From Spirochaetales bacterium Spiro_01 (GTDB lineage Bacteria; Spirochaetota; Spirochaetia; Sphaerochaetales; Sphaerochaetaceae): a stretch of 8,988 nucleotides of DNA. The translations under genes were made by a program, and so were the position numbers. Below the pieces are notes generated by a model that was given only the letters and a program-made list of their open reading frames with translations, did not search any database and had not been told where the DNA came from. The DNA lies in contig LVBC01000082.1 in the NCBI GenBank assembly GCA_001604265.1, forward strand, positions 1 through 8,988. The letters are read 5' to 3'. Of this stretch, positions 7,548-8,988 are shown piece by piece (positions within the stretch are counted from its first letter, which is position 1; each line of letters begins with the position of its first letter).

Positions 7548-8960
7548 ATGAAGAGAAAGGGTTTATCGGCACTTCTCATGATTGCACTCATTTCAATGTG
7601 CACGCTGTATGCTGGAGGCTTGTATAGGCAAAAGGCCAGCTCTCGCATCCTCGTTGCATACTTCTCTGCAACAGGAACGACAGAGACCCTGGCAGAGTAT
7701 GCTGCCGATATTCTCGATGCAGACCTCTATGAGATAGAACCGGAGGTGCCCTATACAGAAGCCGACCTTGCATACTATACGGACTGCAGAGCGGACAGGG
7801 AGCAGAGGGATGCAGCAGCAAGGCCCAGGATACGGGGCCGAGTCGAGGATATGTCGAAGTACGACACTGTCGTGATCGCACATCCGATCTGGCATGGCCA
7901 GGCTCCGAGGATCATCAGCACCTTCCTTGAAAGCTATGACTTCAGCGGAAAGACGCTCGTCAGCTTCTGCACATCTCATTCAAGTCCTCTTGGCTCGAGT
8001 GCAGCAAGTCTTCGCCGGCATCTGCCATCCGACGTCTCCTGGCTTGAGAGCAGGCGCTTTGCAAGAGGTGCATCCAGAGCCGAGATGGAAAGCTGGCTTG
8101 ATTCGATCGGCCTCGAAGCAGAGGAGAAGGTCGGCCAGTTCGACTTCGACAGCAGAACAGTTCTTCTGAACAGTGGCTACAGGATGCCGATAATGGGACT
8201 TGGAACCTATGCCCTCGATCACGATAGCTGTGTGAACTCGGTCGTATCCCTGCTTGAAAATGGGGGAAGGCTCATAGATACAGCCTACATGTATGGAAAC
8301 GAGAGGGCAGTCGGAGAGGGAGTGCGCATGGCAATGGAGAGGTTCGGCATTCCAAGGGAGGATATCTTTGTCATCACGAAGATATATCCAAGCCAGTTCG
8401 ACAGGCCTGAAGCTGCTATCGAGATGGCGCTCGAGAAGCTGGATATCGGCTACATCGACATGCTGCTCCTGCATCACCCGGGAAGGGGCGATGTCAAGGC
8501 CTATAGGGCGATGGAGAGGTATGTGGACGAGGGAAGGATCCACTCGCTTGGGCTTTCGAACTTCTATGTCAGGGAGCTTGAAGAGTTCCTGCCCCAGGTC
8601 AGGATCGCACCAGCACTCGTCCAGAATGAAATCCACCCATACTACCAGGAGAGGGATGTGGTTCCCTTCATCCAGGAGAAGGGAATTGTCGTGCAGTGCT
8701 GGTATCCACTAGGAGGAAGAGGGTATACAGGCAAGCTGCTTGGTGATGAGACGATAAGAAGAATTGCCAGAAGTCATGGTGTCTCCTCTGCACAGACAAT
8801 TCTCCGCTGGGATCTTCAGCGAGGAATTGTAGTCATCCCTGGCTCGAGCAACCCGGAGCACATAAAGGAGAACCTCGATCTCTTCGACTTCGAATTGACC
8901 GAGGCTGAAATGGAGATGATCGAAAAACTCGACAGAGGAGAGAAGCACGACTGGTACTGA
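7548..8960 (+). CDS. Exported or membrane-anchored flavodoxin fused to an aldo/keto reductase
   Basis: The 470-residue frame runs unbroken from an ATG at 7548, whose ribosome site AGGGAG (7537-7542) overlaps the previous stop codon. Residues 1-24 (KRK, then a hydrophobic stretch ending in TLYAGG) form a signal peptide or anchor. Cys18 in LISMC only loosely fits a lipobox because Met precedes it. Residues 32-197 are a flavodoxin: FMN phosphate loop SATGTT (40-45), HPIWHGQAPR (112-121) and SFCTSHSSPLGSS. Residues about 200-470 are a second aldo/keto reductase of the 2,5-diketo-gluconate reductase-like type, with tetrad Asp244, Tyr249, Lys278 and His309 (LLLHHP). The NADP-binding loop reads IPGSSNPEHIKEN, lacking the common Lys of IPKS. 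Single-domain flavodoxins with N-terminal export signals are known in gut anaerobes; the fused reductase is the unusual part. It may couple FMN and NAD(P)H chemistry, substrate unknown. How an exported protein would obtain these cofactors is unclear, so it may stay anchored or be cytoplasmic. Confidence 0.92.
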   Translation: MKRKGLSALLMIALISMCTLYAGGLYRQKASSRILVAYFSATGTTETLAEYAADILDADLYEIEPEVPYTEADLAYYTDCRADREQRDAAARPRIRGRVEDMSKYDTVVIAHPIWHGQAPRIISTFLESYDFSGKTLVSFCTSHSSPLGSSAASLRRHLPSDVSWLESRRFARGASRAEMESWLDSIGLEAEEKVGQFDFDSRTVLLNSGYRMPIMGLGTYALDHDSCVNSVVSLLENGGRLIDTAYMYGNERAVGEGVRMAMERFGIPREDIFVITKIYPSQFDRPEAAIEMALEKLDIGYIDMLLLHHPGRGDVKAYRAMERYVDEGRIHSLGLSNFYVRELEEFLPQVRIAPALVQNEIHPYYQERDVVPFIQEKGIVVQCWYPLGGRGYTGKLLGDETIRRIARSHGVSSAQTILRWDLQRGIVVIPGSSNPEHIKENLDLFDFELTEAEMEMIEKLDRGEKHDWY

Positions 8961-8975
8961 TGGCTTCAGGCCATC
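8959..8975 (+). terminator. Short hairpin at the end of the operon; weak terminator candidate
   Basis: GATGGC (8959-8964) and GCCATC (8970-8975) form a perfect 6-bp stem with a 5-base loop, overlapping the last two bases of the stop codon. No T-tract is seen in the 13 bases left in the window, so termination here is doubtful. Confidence 0.3.
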
Positions 8976-8988
8976 TCAGGTGCGAATC

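Noticed and set aside
7548..7619. A classical lipoprotein signal with Cys18.
   Set aside because: The residue before the cysteine is Met, where Gly, Ala or Ser is expected, so lipid attachment is not supported, although related flavodoxins can be lipoproteins.

Overview
The window comes from a bacterium of medium GC (roughly half G+C) with compact gene spacing, good Shine-Dalgarno sites and heavy use of AGA/AGG arginine, GGA glycine and some ATA isoleucine codons. The gene set (double-receiver hybrid histidine kinases, a ferredoxin-like aldo/keto reductase, an exported flavodoxin) is what I would expect of an anaerobic, probably gut-associated organism such as a member of the Clostridia, Coriobacteriia or Spirochaetota. 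The sequence does not settle the phylum. No tRNA, rRNA, CRISPR array, transposase or phage gene was seen.

Left part (1-5135): two large hybrid sensor histidine kinases on the + strand. The first is cut by the left edge and shows a PAS domain, a coiled coil, a second PAS-like region, the kinase core and two receiver domains. The second is complete, with a membrane-bound N-terminal sensor flanked by two transmembrane helices, followed by the same kinase-REC-REC layout. Neither carries an Hpt or DNA-binding domain, so their output partners lie elsewhere. The 214-base gap between them holds an 11-bp hairpin just after the first stop codon and a likely extended -10 promoter for the second kinase.

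Right part (5146-8988): a LysR-type regulator on the - strand faces away from a three-gene + strand operon. The operon encodes a 73-residue cysteine-containing helical protein of unknown role, a soluble aldo/keto reductase with two C-terminal [4Fe-4S] motifs, and a natural fusion of an exported flavodoxin to a second, classical aldo/keto reductase. The 116-base divergent gap contains three copies of the half-site TGATATTC/GAATATCA, arranged as two overlapping perfect inverted repeats. They sit about 67 and 56 bases upstream of the inferred operon start and over the inferred LysR start. This is the geometry of a LysR regulator that activates the operon and represses itself.

Taken together, the right part looks like a small LysR-controlled redox module in which iron-sulfur, flavin and nicotinamide chemistry are combined. 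The substrate is unknown. The most unusual item is the flavodoxin-aldo/keto reductase fusion with an N-terminal export or anchor segment.
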